Source: Methanospirillum stamsii (lineage in GTDB: Archaea; Halobacteriota; Methanomicrobia; Methanomicrobiales; Methanospirillaceae). Taken from it: a DNA stretch of 64,000 bases. A program made the translations under genes and the position numbers. The DNA is taken from NCBI RefSeq assembly GCF_046244385.1, contig NZ_CP176366.1, positions 2,542,001 to 2,606,000 on the forward strand. The letters run 5' to 3'. The notes beneath the pieces were generated by a model. The model was given only the letters and a program-made list of their open reading frames with translations. It did no database searches and was not told the DNA's origin. Below are positions 42,154 through 52,076 of the stretch, piece after piece; position 1 is the first letter of the stretch, and the number at the start of each line of letters is the position of its first letter.

Positions 42154-45100
42154 ATGGAAGAAAAAATTCAGGTTTTGTATGTTGATGACGAGCCCGATAT
42201 CTTACTCCTGGGAAAACGATTTTTGGAGAAAACCGGCATTTATACTGTTAAAACATCCAATAGTGCAACAAAAGCCATAAAACTCTTAAAAGACCATTCT
42301 TTTGATGTCATTGTATCAGATTATAAGATGCCCGGGATGGATGGCATCGCTTTTGAAAAATATTTAAAGTCAATAGACGATAAAACTCTTTTTATTCTTT
42401 TTACCGTTCGGGAACGGGAAGAAGTTATCATTGAAGCCCTGAATACCGGAGTGGATTTTTTTCTGCACAAAGGAACCGATACAGAAAAAATATTTGATGA
42501 ATTATCATGTGCGATAAAAAATCTGGTTTCTCAACGATTAGAAGAACTAAAAAGGCTTGAAGAACAGAAAAGAATCGCAAATATTATAGAATACCTTCCT
42601 GATCCCATGTTTGCGATTAATAATGACGGGATTGTCATTGCCTGGAATCGAGCGATGGTCGAAATGACCGGGATTGAACAATCCGGGATGATAGGCCTGT
42701 GTGATCATGCATATTCTGTTCCTTTCTATGGGGATCGCAGAAAACTACTCATCGACCTTGAAGGTTTAAGTGATGATGAACTGGCATCACATAATCCCCC
42801 GGTACAGAAGAAAGGATATACCCTCTCATCAGAAGTTTTCACTCCTGCATTATACAATGGCAGAGGTGCATATGTTTGGGCGGTAGTAACTCCTCTCTTT
42901 GATGAAAAGGGGAACCGGGTTGGAACTGTCGAGTCCATCCGTGATATTACCGAGAGAAAAAACGCAGAATATGAACTCCTGGCAAAAAACAATGATCTTC
43001 AGGCAGCATATGAAGAAATTTCCGCTTCAGAAGAAGAACTCTGTTCAAATCTGGATGAACTGATAAAAAAAGATAAGCAGCTTCAGGAGAGCAGAGAGCG
43101 ATATCTTGCATTGTACGTTCATATGGTCGAAGGGGCAGCCCTTCATGATATTATTTTCAATGAACGAGGAGTTCCGGAAGATTATCGTATCGTTGATGTA
43201 AATCCGTCTTTTGAAAAAATCCTGGGTCTTAACCGGGAACAGGTTATTGGTAAGACAAGTCGTGAGGCATATGGAGTATCTATTCCACCATACCTTGATA
43301 TCTATGCAGGGGTTGCAATTTCCGGAGAACCCCTCACGTTTGAGGTATTTTTTCTTCCATTGCAAAAACATTTCTCAATTTCAGTGTACTCTCCCTACAA
43401 GGGAAGTTTTGCTACGATTTTTACTGATATTACTGAACAAAAACGATCAAATGAAGCGTTACAGAAGAGTGAAAAACGTCTGAAGGAGGCTCAACAACTT
43501 GCTTTAATCGGGAACTGGGAGTTTGATTACAGTAATAACCATCTGGAATGGTCTGATGTTATCTATAAGATTTTTGAGAGAAATCCGTCCGGTTTTAAAC
43601 CCTCATATGAGGCGTTTTTGAGTATTGTTCATCCTGATGACCGTGAAGAAGTAGACCATGTCTATGCTCTGTCTCTTGAAACCCGAAAACCTTATTGTAT
43701 AGAGCACCGGCTTTTAATGGATGATGGAAGAGTAAAATATGTGTTTGAACAGTGTGAAACCTTTTTTGATCCCATCGGAAAAGCGGTGTTCTCGTTAGGA
43801 ACAATTCAGGATGTTACCGCCAGAAAAAAAATAGAAAATTCTCTGAAAGAGACGAATGAATACCTGGAAAACCTGATAAACATTGCAAATGTTCCAATTA
43901 TTGTCTGGGATTCATCATTTCATATTACCCGTCTGAATCATGCTTTTGAGGAACTTATCGGAAGGTCAGGCAAGGAGATAATTGGTTCATCTGTTGAATT
44001 GTTATTTCCACCAGACAAAGCAGACCGTTCCATGCAACTGTTAAAAAGCACTCTTACAGGGGTCAGGTGGGATACAACAGAAATTTCCCTGCTTCATAAT
44101 AACGGATCTATCCGGACGATTCAATGGAATTCAGCAACACTTTTTTCTTCAGACGGGAAAACCCCGGTGGCAACCATTGCCCAGGGTCATGATATTACTC
44201 GTGAGCGTCAGCTGGAACAGGAAAGAGATATTGCATTATCCCAGATAAAACACAATCTTGCCTGCCTTGCTATTCTGAATGATGGAATCAGAAATCCTCT
44301 CAATATAATTTTAGCATTCTCTGACTTATTAGGTGATCAAAGGCTCATTGAAGAGATTTCACTTCAGATAGAAAGAATAGATATGATGGTCAGTCAACTG
44401 GATAAAAGGTGGATTGAGTCTGAAAAAATTCTGGATTATCTGCGAAAACACCATCATCTCAGTTTTGAAGAGGAAGAGGGAATAAAGAACCACCGGACAG
44501 GAGAGATTGCAGTATTAATCCAGGAATCAGAAAAGACTCCAAAACCAGAAACAGAGTATTTCGTTGAAGATACGCAATCTTTACTGTATACCCTCCTGGA
44601 TAGTATTGACTCTTGTATATATGTCGCAGATCCGGATACCTATGACCTCATTTTTATGAATCAGTGTGGTCGTGCAATTTTTGGAAATATCACGGGTAAA
44701 AAGTGTTATGATTATTTAAATTCCGGAGGAGATGGGCCATGCTCGTTTTGTTCAAATCACATCCTGAATGAACAAAGAAAAATAAATGAGTCGTTTGTAT
44801 CACATCATGATGAATATAAAAACCCCTGGAATGGACGATGGTATAAATCGCATTCCAGACTTATTCGGTGGATTGATGGCAGGATAGTAAAAATCGGAGT
44901 GGCCCACGATATTACGACCGGTAAAGAGATGGAGACAGAACTCCTTATTGAAAAATCTCTCATCAGATTTATTGAAAAAGTTTTCCCATTGGGTGTCTGG
45001 CGATATTCGTTTGAAACCCGGAAATTTACCTGGTCTGAAGGGATGTACGCCCTTTTCGGTCTTGAAAAAAACAATCGTCATTTTGATGAAGACGCCCATA

Positions 45101-47886
45101 TTTCCTCTTTTATTCATCCGGAAGACCGGGATCTGGTAAAAAAAGCCATTGATGAAATTTCCCAGGATAAAATCCCCCGAACGCTGGATTACCGTATCAT
45201 TAAGGCTGATGGTTCAGTCTGTCTGATTCATTCAGAGAGCAGACGGGAATATGATGAATCCGGAAAGGTTACTGGTATAACAGGATTTTCTACGGATAAT
45301 ACCCGGGAAACTCTTGATAAATCAGCCTTACACGATACGGTACTAAAACTTGAGACTATTATGTCCGGATATCATCTTGGAAGCTGGGAATCAAATATCC
45401 TGACTGGTAACTGCGAAATAAGTGAAGGATGGGCTAAAATTTTAGGATATTCCATAGATGAACTGGCACCAGTTTCAATGAATGAATGGTTATCTTTCAT
45501 TCATCCAGATGATAAAAAAACCGCAGTAGATACCTTTCATGATCATATATCCGGTAAAAATCCGTTCTTGGTATGTCAAGTCCGGATGAAGCATAAAGAT
45601 GGAAGTTGGAGATGGATCGAGGTCCGGGGACGTGTCATATCATGGACTAAAGAAGGAGATCCTTTTATCCTGTTTGGAACTCACAAGGATATTTCGAGGC
45701 AGAAACTGGAAGATATCCGGCTCCGTGAGAGTGAGATGCGGTATAAATACATATCTGACTCAACTTCTGATTTTGTTTTCTCATGTACACGAAAAGAAGA
45801 ATGCCCGTATGAGATTGATTGGGTTGCCGGGGCGGTTTTGTCTATCACCGGGTATTCTCTGGAAGAAATATTGTCTCTTGGATGCTGGAGAGTGATTGTC
45901 CATCCTGATGACCTCCCCTTATTTGATGAAGCCATTATAAATCTCATACCTGGTGCATCGAAAAAGACTACTCTCCGGCTCGTCAGGAAAGATGGAGAAA
46001 TCAGATGGATTGATGTACATTGTACCCATGTTTCTCTGGAAAGTTCTGATCTTCATCATCGGATATACGGGGGATGCCGTGATGTTACTGATTATAAGAT
46101 TGCTGAAGAAGAACTTGAAATCGTTCAGGAAAAGTACACGAAAGCGTTTCTTTCCAATCCAGAAATAATTACCATTAGTAATCTTAAAAGCGGACTTTTT
46201 ATAGAGGTAAATGATGCCTCCACCCGGCATTATGGATATTCTCGACAAGAGATGATAGGAAAAAGTCCCCTTGACTTAAATCTCTGGCAAAGCAGGGAAT
46301 ATATGGAAAATTTTCTCAAAAACCTTCTCTCTCAAGGTAAAGTTACCTGGTATAAAGCGGTTCATTGTAGAAAATCAGGTGAACTGTTCGATGTTGCAAT
46401 ATCTGCAGATACTATCATGCTACAAGGAGAAACCTGTATAATATCTACGGTCAGGGATATTTCCATTTTGAAAAAGACCGAGTCATCACTTCGGGAAAGT
46501 GAGGAGCGGTATCACAACCTGGTCCAGAATCTCCCCGGATATGTACTAGTTCATCAAAACGGGATTATTCTTTTTGTTAACCAGAGTGGAGCAACTGCAA
46601 TGGGGTATACCCCTGATGAGATTATCGGCACATATCTGTTCGACTATGTCCCTCCCGAATCACAACAGCAAATATCTGAAGCAATTTGTCATAGGATGAA
46701 TGAATATTCTCTTATCCCCTTTGAGATAACTGTGAAGACTCGTCATGGCAGGTTATGTACTGTTGAAGTCAGAAGCGTTAAAATTGAATATGAGGGTTCA
46801 GCTGCAATATTAAGTGTATTTTCAGATATCTCCGAGCGAAAACAGATAGAAGAAGCATTACGAAAAAGTGAGACTAAATATCGTCAATTCGTCGAATATG
46901 CAAATGATGCGATTATTGTAGCTCAGAACGGGTATCTGACACTTGTCAATCCCCGTATGGCTGAGATGGCAGGATATTCTGTTGATGAGCTTCTATCAGT
47001 TCCGTTTTCAAATTTCATACATCCTGATGATCGTGAAAAGGTTGTAGAAATGCACATGAAACGATTGAAAGGGGAACATCCTCCTTCACGATACCAGTTC
47101 AGGATGCTCAAAAAGAACGGGGAGATAATGTGGGTTGAAATTAGTGCTGTTCTTTTTGAATGGGAGGGTGCTCCGGCGACATTGAATTTTCTGGTGGATG
47201 TTACTGAGAGAATTCAGGCTGAAGAAGCGATTCGTGAATCCAATCGAAAACTTCGTCTTCTTACCGGACTTACCCGCCATGATGTCTTCAATCAGCTCTC
47301 CACGATAGATCTTTTCCAGACGATGGCTCTGGAGTCATTAGACATTGGGAAAATTCATGAATATGTTACTCATGCACGCGCAGCAGGGAAGAGAATTGAG
47401 AATATTATCAGTTTCACCCGGGAATATGAGGATTTTGGGATTGTTGCAAGCGGGTGGAAACATCCGTATGACATAATCGAATCAGCTCTCTCTGAAGTAA
47501 CCCCCGGATCAATTTTGGTAGAAAATCATGTTCCCGGATCCCTGGAAATATATGTTGATCCAATCATCCGGAAAGTATTCACAACCATTTTGGAAAATGC
47601 AGTGAGGCATGGGAAAACACTCTCCAAAATAAAATTTTATTGTGAAACAAGCGAAGAATTTTTAATAATAGTCTGCGAGGATGATGGGATTGGCATTCCT
47701 CCGGAAGAAAAAGACATGATTTTTGAACATGGATTTGGGACACATACTGGTATAGGTCTTTTTCTAGCAAAAGAGATTTTATCGATTACTGGTCTTTCAA
47801 TCCGTGAACAGGGCATCTTCGGGAAGGGGGCACGGTTTGAAATTATCGTGCCTGCCGGAAAATTTAGGTCATGCAATCTTATTTAA
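42154..47886 (+). CDS. Giant hybrid histidine kinase: receiver, about 11 PAS, kinase
   Basis: 1910 residues, no clear membrane segment. Receiver at about 4-120 (VLYVDDEPDI, Asp56 in VSDYKMPGMDG, Lys in FLHKGT). About four PAS domains follow (140-268, 310-428, 435-555, 565-685), then a degenerate HisKA-like segment (about 690-765) with D-G-I-R-N-P-L where H-E-I-R-N-P-L would be expected. Seven more PAS domains run from about 808 to 1686. The one at 808-925 carries Cys residues in GKKCYDYLNSGGDGPCSFCS. The active H-box is GLTRHDVFNQL with His1709. The ATPase has TILENAVRHG, DDGIGIP and GFGTHTGIGLFLAKEIL, where the usual G-K-N-T is G-T-H-T. Multiple intracellular inputs are implied. One of the largest archaeal kinases I can imagine from sequence alone. 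Confidence 0.93.
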   Translation: MEEKIQVLYVDDEPDILLLGKRFLEKTGIYTVKTSNSATKAIKLLKDHSFDVIVSDYKMPGMDGIAFEKYLKSIDDKTLFILFTVREREEVIIEALNTGVDFFLHKGTDTEKIFDELSCAIKNLVSQRLEELKRLEEQKRIANIIEYLPDPMFAINNDGIVIAWNRAMVEMTGIEQSGMIGLCDHAYSVPFYGDRRKLLIDLEGLSDDELASHNPPVQKKGYTLSSEVFTPALYNGRGAYVWAVVTPLFDEKGNRVGTVESIRDITERKNAEYELLAKNNDLQAAYEEISASEEELCSNLDELIKKDKQLQESRERYLALYVHMVEGAALHDIIFNERGVPEDYRIVDVNPSFEKILGLNREQVIGKTSREAYGVSIPPYLDIYAGVAISGEPLTFEVFFLPLQKHFSISVYSPYKGSFATIFTDITEQKRSNEALQKSEKRLKEAQQLALIGNWEFDYSNNHLEWSDVIYKIFERNPSGFKPSYEAFLSIVHPDDREEVDHVYALSLETRKPYCIEHRLLMDDGRVKYVFEQCETFFDPIGKAVFSLGTIQDVTARKKIENSLKETNEYLENLINIANVPIIVWDSSFHITRLNHAFEELIGRSGKEIIGSSVELLFPPDKADRSMQLLKSTLTGVRWDTTEISLLHNNGSIRTIQWNSATLFSSDGKTPVATIAQGHDITRERQLEQERDIALSQIKHNLACLAILNDGIRNPLNIILAFSDLLGDQRLIEEISLQIERIDMMVSQLDKRWIESEKILDYLRKHHHLSFEEEEGIKNHRTGEIAVLIQESEKTPKPETEYFVEDTQSLLYTLLDSIDSCIYVADPDTYDLIFMNQCGRAIFGNITGKKCYDYLNSGGDGPCSFCSNHILNEQRKINESFVSHHDEYKNPWNGRWYKSHSRLIRWIDGRIVKIGVAHDITTGKEMETELLIEKSLIRFIEKVFPLGVWRYSFETRKFTWSEGMYALFGLEKNNRHFDEDAHISSFIHPEDRDLVKKAIDEISQDKIPRTLDYRIIKADGSVCLIHSESRREYDESGKVTGITGFSTDNTRETLDKSALHDTVLKLETIMSGYHLGSWESNILTGNCEISEGWAKILGYSIDELAPVSMNEWLSFIHPDDKKTAVDTFHDHISGKNPFLVCQVRMKHKDGSWRWIEVRGRVISWTKEGDPFILFGTHKDISRQKLEDIRLRESEMRYKYISDSTSDFVFSCTRKEECPYEIDWVAGAVLSITGYSLEEILSLGCWRVIVHPDDLPLFDEAIINLIPGASKKTTLRLVRKDGEIRWIDVHCTHVSLESSDLHHRIYGGCRDVTDYKIAEEELEIVQEKYTKAFLSNPEIITISNLKSGLFIEVNDASTRHYGYSRQEMIGKSPLDLNLWQSREYMENFLKNLLSQGKVTWYKAVHCRKSGELFDVAISADTIMLQGETCIISTVRDISILKKTESSLRESEERYHNLVQNLPGYVLVHQNGIILFVNQSGATAMGYTPDEIIGTYLFDYVPPESQQQISEAICHRMNEYSLIPFEITVKTRHGRLCTVEVRSVKIEYEGSAAILSVFSDISERKQIEEALRKSETKYRQFVEYANDAIIVAQNGYLTLVNPRMAEMAGYSVDELLSVPFSNFIHPDDREKVVEMHMKRLKGEHPPSRYQFRMLKKNGEIMWVEISAVLFEWEGAPATLNFLVDVTERIQAEEAIRESNRKLRLLTGLTRHDVFNQLSTIDLFQTMALESLDIGKIHEYVTHARAAGKRIENIISFTREYEDFGIVASGWKHPYDIIESALSEVTPGSILVENHVPGSLEIYVDPIIRKVFTTILENAVRHGKTLSKIKFYCETSEEFLIIVCEDDGIGIPPEEKDMIFEHGFGTHTGIGLFLAKEILSITGLSIREQGIFGKGARFEIIVPAGKFRSCNLI

Positions 47887-47976
47887 ATTGATTCATTACT
47901 GTCCGGAAAAACTCAAAGGGCAGATTTATCTCCTATAAGTTTTTAATGGTAGTTCTATTAACCAGCCGGAGCTTCC

Positions 47977-48345
47977 ATGAACCGAACCGATTCATTACGT
48001 GATGTCAGCGATAATGAGGATTCGTCAGCAGATACTCAAAAAATTTCTGGAGTACAGCAGTTCATTGGAAGATTCCGGTTACAAACGGTTTTAATAATCT
48101 CCCTGGTAATTGTTGTTGTCCTGGCAATGGGGATAACCGGCTTTTTAAGTTTCTTCAATGGACAATTGGCCGTAAATGATATGGCCAACCAGGTCCAGAA
48201 TCAGGTGTCAGACCGGATTTTTTTCATCTTTATACCTATCTGGATGTTCCTCATCATATCAACCGTCTTTGTTCTGATTGTATTCATCGTGGGGAGATAT
48301 CTGTCCGGAATAATTCGGCTCTTCAAAACCATTTTCAGGGAATGA
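47977..48345 (+). pseudogene. N-terminal fragment of a dCache kinase, ended by a frameshift
   Basis: 122 codons. Residues 1-80 are genuine: a soluble lead, TM1 (TVLIISLVIVVVLAMGITGF) and the start of a Cache helix (NGQLAVNDMANQVQNQVSDR). After a run of seven T (48218-48224) the frame gives a spurious hydrophobic tail. In the -1 frame the same DNA reads HLYTYLDVPHHINRLCSDC and NNSALQNHFQGMISRYRHAE, the expected Cache sequence, and joins the next open frame directly. The break sits on T-TTT-TTC (48219-48225), a slippery heptamer in the correct phase. It is either a one-base loss or programmed -1 frameshifting. Confidence 0.85.
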
Positions 48346-50777
48346 TATCCCGGTATCGTCACGCAGAGGCAATATGTTATGGAAATGAAGCAGAGGGAAA
48401 TTATACCATCATTTCCAAAGTGGGAGCTCCGGGTATTGCCAACGGGACCGATCTTTATTTAGGGTATTCACGAAAAGAGACGAACTTCTCTTTTGAGGAG
48501 TATCTCATCTCCCATGACGGGCAGAAAAATAAGCAGACTGTATCATTGGAACATTATGATCCCAGAACAAGACCCTGGTATAAATCTGCAACTGAGGCCC
48601 GTGGCCCTGTCTGGACTCCCATTTACATGTGGCTTGAGGGTGTTGTTGGAATTGATGCAGTACTTCCGGTTTATTCACAAAACGGAGAATTACTGGGAGT
48701 ATTAGATACCGCCCTTACTTTGACCGGAATTGGTGACTTTTTACAGGATTTAGACATAACAGAAAACGGGCAGGCATTTATCATCGATGAAGAGGGATAT
48801 CTTGTCGCTTCATCGATTATTAAAGAACCCTATATTCGTAAGAATGATGAACTGGTCCGTTTTTCAGCTCGGGAAATGAATAATGCGGTAATCAGAAGTG
48901 CAGCAGAGTATATTTCCACTCATAATCTGACCGGAAATCAACCGATAGACCGGTGGCAGTTTACACTTGATATTCCAGAAGAAGGGGGAAGACAACTGGT
49001 TCAGGTCACTCCTTTTCAGGACCGTTACGGACTTGAATGGCTGATTGTTGTCGTTGTTCCGGAATCTGATTTCATGGAGGGAATTAATAATAATAATAAG
49101 ACAACCGGAATCTTGATTATTTCCTCTATTATTTTTACGATAATTATCTGCATATTACTCGCCCGATGGGTTACAAAACCACTTGCATCAATGAATAAAT
49201 CTGCAAAAGCATTTGCAAATGGAGACTGGTCTGCCTGGAAAGAACTGAACCGGCGTGATGAACTGGGTCAGTTATCTCATTCATTCAAACAGATGGCAGA
49301 TCAGTTAAAGAGTAGTTTTTCCTCACTTAAATCCAGTGAAGAACGGTATATGGGTCTTTTCCATTCGTCTGCAGATGCAATACTGGTATTTAAATTTCAT
49401 AATCTCGATAAAATCAATCATGCCGGAGAAAAAATGTTCGGTGTCACAGAAGCTGAGGCAACAGGAAAAGAGGCCCGGACACTTTTCGGAAATATCGGAA
49501 CAGCCATTGCTGATATGATAGATGAATCTACCTCAACTCAAAATGGCGGGTACCTTGATAATACTGTTTCTGTAGTTCGTGATGGAAAAGAACGGTTTAT
49601 GAATATCCGTTTAACACGGTTTTTTGAAAAAGATTCTGTTATGAGTCTTGTCCATATCCGGGATATCACTGATCAACGACTTGCAATAATTGCCCATGCA
49701 GAACAGGAGGCTCTTCGTGAATCTTATGTCAAGATCCAGATGATCCTCCAGCATCTCCCTGATTCAACTTTTGTTGTGGATAAAAAAGGTGATATTTTAT
49801 TCTGGAACCAGGCATTTGAGAATCTGACCGGTATTACTGCAAAGGATATTATTGGAAAAGGATATGATGATTATTCTGTTGCAATTTTTAATGAAAAAAG
49901 GCCCCTTCTGGCAAATCTGTTATTAGATGATTCTCTTTCCGCAAATGGGCTATATGATGATATCACCCGGTCCGGGGATACAATAAAGACGAGTTACTGG
50001 ATAAACTTTTCAGGTGAGATGAAATACATATCGGTGATGGCTTCTCTTTTGTATGATTCAAATGGAGAAGTCATCGGTGCAATTGAGTCTCTCCGGGATA
50101 TAACCTCTCATAAACAGGCCGAAGAAGCCCTGCTCATCGCAAATAAAAAATTAAATCTACTCTCAAGTATTACCCGCCATGACATTATCAATAAAATTAT
50201 GGTTTCAAAGGGATTCATGGCTTTGTTAAAAGATACTAAACTGGGCTCAGATCAAATCAGCCTTATTGATGGAGTACTCCGTTCGATGGAAGACATTGAT
50301 CACTTTGTGGCATTTACTCGGATGTACCAGGAAATTGGTATGAAGGTGCCGGTCTGGCAGGATGTGAGGGATGTCTGCGATCATGCAATTGCCGGAGTAA
50401 ATGCAGGTCCGGTGCAGATCAATAATAGTATCTCTGACATCTCTATTCTGGTTGATCCATTGTTTGAGAAGGTATGTTACAATCTGGTAGAGAATGCAAT
50501 CCGTCATGGTGAAGGTCTGACCCGGATAGATATCAGAGCTCATGAGATAGATAACGGTTTACGGATTTCAATTGAAGATAACGGAGTCGGAGTTCCTGAT
50601 GATCAGAAAGAACTAATTTTCGAGAGAGGCTTTGGTAAAAATACCGGATATGGATTATTTTTGGTCCGGGAGATCCTCTCAATTTCCGGGATCTCAATTG
50701 CTGAGCATGGACAATATGGAACAGGAAGCAGGTTTGATATTGATGTCCCTACTGGCAGGTATCGGAAAAATGAATAA
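48342..50777 (+). CDS. dCache-HAMP-PAS histidine kinase, main part
   Basis: 811 residues from ATG 48342, but the true protein should begin at 47977 and read through the frame break. This part holds most of the extracellular dCache domain (YGNEAEGNYTIISKV, HYDPRTRPWYKSATEARGPV, WTPIYMW, ENGQAFIIDEEGYLVASS), TM2 (about 250-270), HAMP (RWVTKPLASMNKSAKAFANG), two PAS domains (about 335-450 and 465-590), H-box SSITRHDIINKI with His613, and an ATPase domain (NLVENAIRHG, DNGVGVP, GFGKNTGYGLFLVREIL). R-P-W-Y with downstream acidic residues is typical of amino-acid-binding Cache domains. Alone this product lacks TM1 and would be misplaced. Confidence 0.88.
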   Translation: MISRYRHAEAICYGNEAEGNYTIISKVGAPGIANGTDLYLGYSRKETNFSFEEYLISHDGQKNKQTVSLEHYDPRTRPWYKSATEARGPVWTPIYMWLEGVVGIDAVLPVYSQNGELLGVLDTALTLTGIGDFLQDLDITENGQAFIIDEEGYLVASSIIKEPYIRKNDELVRFSAREMNNAVIRSAAEYISTHNLTGNQPIDRWQFTLDIPEEGGRQLVQVTPFQDRYGLEWLIVVVVPESDFMEGINNNNKTTGILIISSIIFTIIICILLARWVTKPLASMNKSAKAFANGDWSAWKELNRRDELGQLSHSFKQMADQLKSSFSSLKSSEERYMGLFHSSADAILVFKFHNLDKINHAGEKMFGVTEAEATGKEARTLFGNIGTAIADMIDESTSTQNGGYLDNTVSVVRDGKERFMNIRLTRFFEKDSVMSLVHIRDITDQRLAIIAHAEQEALRESYVKIQMILQHLPDSTFVVDKKGDILFWNQAFENLTGITAKDIIGKGYDDYSVAIFNEKRPLLANLLLDDSLSANGLYDDITRSGDTIKTSYWINFSGEMKYISVMASLLYDSNGEVIGAIESLRDITSHKQAEEALLIANKKLNLLSSITRHDIINKIMVSKGFMALLKDTKLGSDQISLIDGVLRSMEDIDHFVAFTRMYQEIGMKVPVWQDVRDVCDHAIAGVNAGPVQINNSISDISILVDPLFEKVCYNLVENAIRHGEGLTRIDIRAHEIDNGLRISIEDNGVGVPDDQKELIFERGFGKNTGYGLFLVREILSISGISIAEHGQYGTGSRFDIDVPTGRYRKNE

Positions 50778-50816
50778 TACTAACAGTCAATAAAAAATAA
50801 TCTTTAGGTTTTTCTA

Positions 50817-52032
50817 GTGTTTAGGGACCGTTAAATTTATAAGTTGAAGTTAATCAAAAGTACTTTATAATAGTACATACTATAAAAATCAATGAATAAG
50901 AAATATATCGTTGATTTATCAGATAATGAAAGAGAAATGCTCCTTTCAATAGTAAATAAAGGTAAAGGGCCCTCTTATCGCATAAAACATGCATAAATTC
51001 TTTTAAATTCGAATATTAATGATAAAAATTTGAGTGATCAAGAAATATCTGAATTATTACATTGTCATAGTCAAACAGTTGTAAATGTCCGAAAGCGATT
51101 CGTAGAATTTGGGCTAGAATCTGCATTAGAAAGAAAAAAACGAGAAAATTCACCGATTCCTAGAAAATTAGATGGTGATAAAGAAACTCGTTTATTTGCA
51201 ATTGCATGCAGTCAACCTCCGGAGGGAAGGCGTAGATGGACTCTGCAGTTACTCGCAGATGAACTCGTCATTCTTAATATTGTAGATGATATCTCCGCAA
51301 AAACCGTGGGACGCACTTTAAAAAAACAGAAATAAAACCCCATATAAAGAAGTGTTGGGTTATCCCACCATCTCAAAACGAAGAATTCGTTGCACATATG
51401 GAGGATATTTTAGATTTATATCATCGACCATATGATCCTGATTTTCCTCTTATCTGTATGGATGAACAACCGATTCAGTTAATTGGAGAAACTCGAATTC
51501 CAATCCCTGCAACAATAAACCATCCAGAAATAATCGATTATGAATATAAGAGAAATGGGACTGCAAATATTTTCATGTTTACAGAGCCTTTAAACTCTTG
51601 GAGAAATGCTACTGTTCGAATCACTAAAACGAAAACTGATTGGGCATTAGAAATTAAAGAACTTCTGAATGTCTATTACCCAAATGCCAATAAGGTAATT
51701 CTGGTATGTGATAACTATTCAACACATACCATGGGAGCACTTTACGCAACATTTCCTCCTGAAGAGGCTTCAAGATTATTGAAACGTCTGGAAATTCATT
51801 ATACTCCCAAACATGGGAGTTGGTTAAATATTGCAGAATGCGAACTCAGTGCTTTGACTAGACAATGTTTAGATAGAAGAATGGGCGATCTTGAAACTCT
51901 TAAAAGAGAAGTGAATTTTTGGAAGGTAAATAGAAATACATTACAGAAAGGAGTTGATTGGCAATTTACAACTGCTGATGCACGGATAAAACTGAAGCGA
52001 CTTTACCCACAAATTAAGATGTCTTGAACCAC
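50817..52032 (+). mobile_element. IS630-like element, decayed (1216 bp)
   Basis: The ends read GTGTTTAGGGAC at the left and, complemented, GTGGTTCAAGAC at the right, imperfect inverted repeats each flanked by TA (50815-50816 and 52033-52034), the IS630 target duplication. The single transposase frame inside carries a stop and a frame break. It is a different subtype from the IS630 element at 4222. Confidence 0.75.
50892..52027 (+). pseudogene. IS630-family transposase, broken by a stop and a frame change
   Basis: ATG 50892 opens NKKYIVDLSDNEREMLLSIV and reaches KHA then TAA (50994-50996). The same frame continues ILLNSNINDKNLSDQEISEL, so a Gln codon (CAA) was probably lost. The helix-turn-helix runs to RTLKK at a run of seven A (51320-51326). 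A -1 shift there (A-AAA-AAA in phase) gives TEIKPHIKKCWVIPPSQNEE and joins the catalytic part from 51398: DPDFPLICMDEQPIQL, KVILVCDNYSTHT and TPKHGSWLNIAECELSAL, the D-D-E set of IS630. The A-run shift may be natural for the element; the TAA is not. Confidence 0.8.
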
Positions 52033-52076
52033 TAGGTACTATAAGACCGAAAACCCGGGTATTAGGAAAAAAAGAA

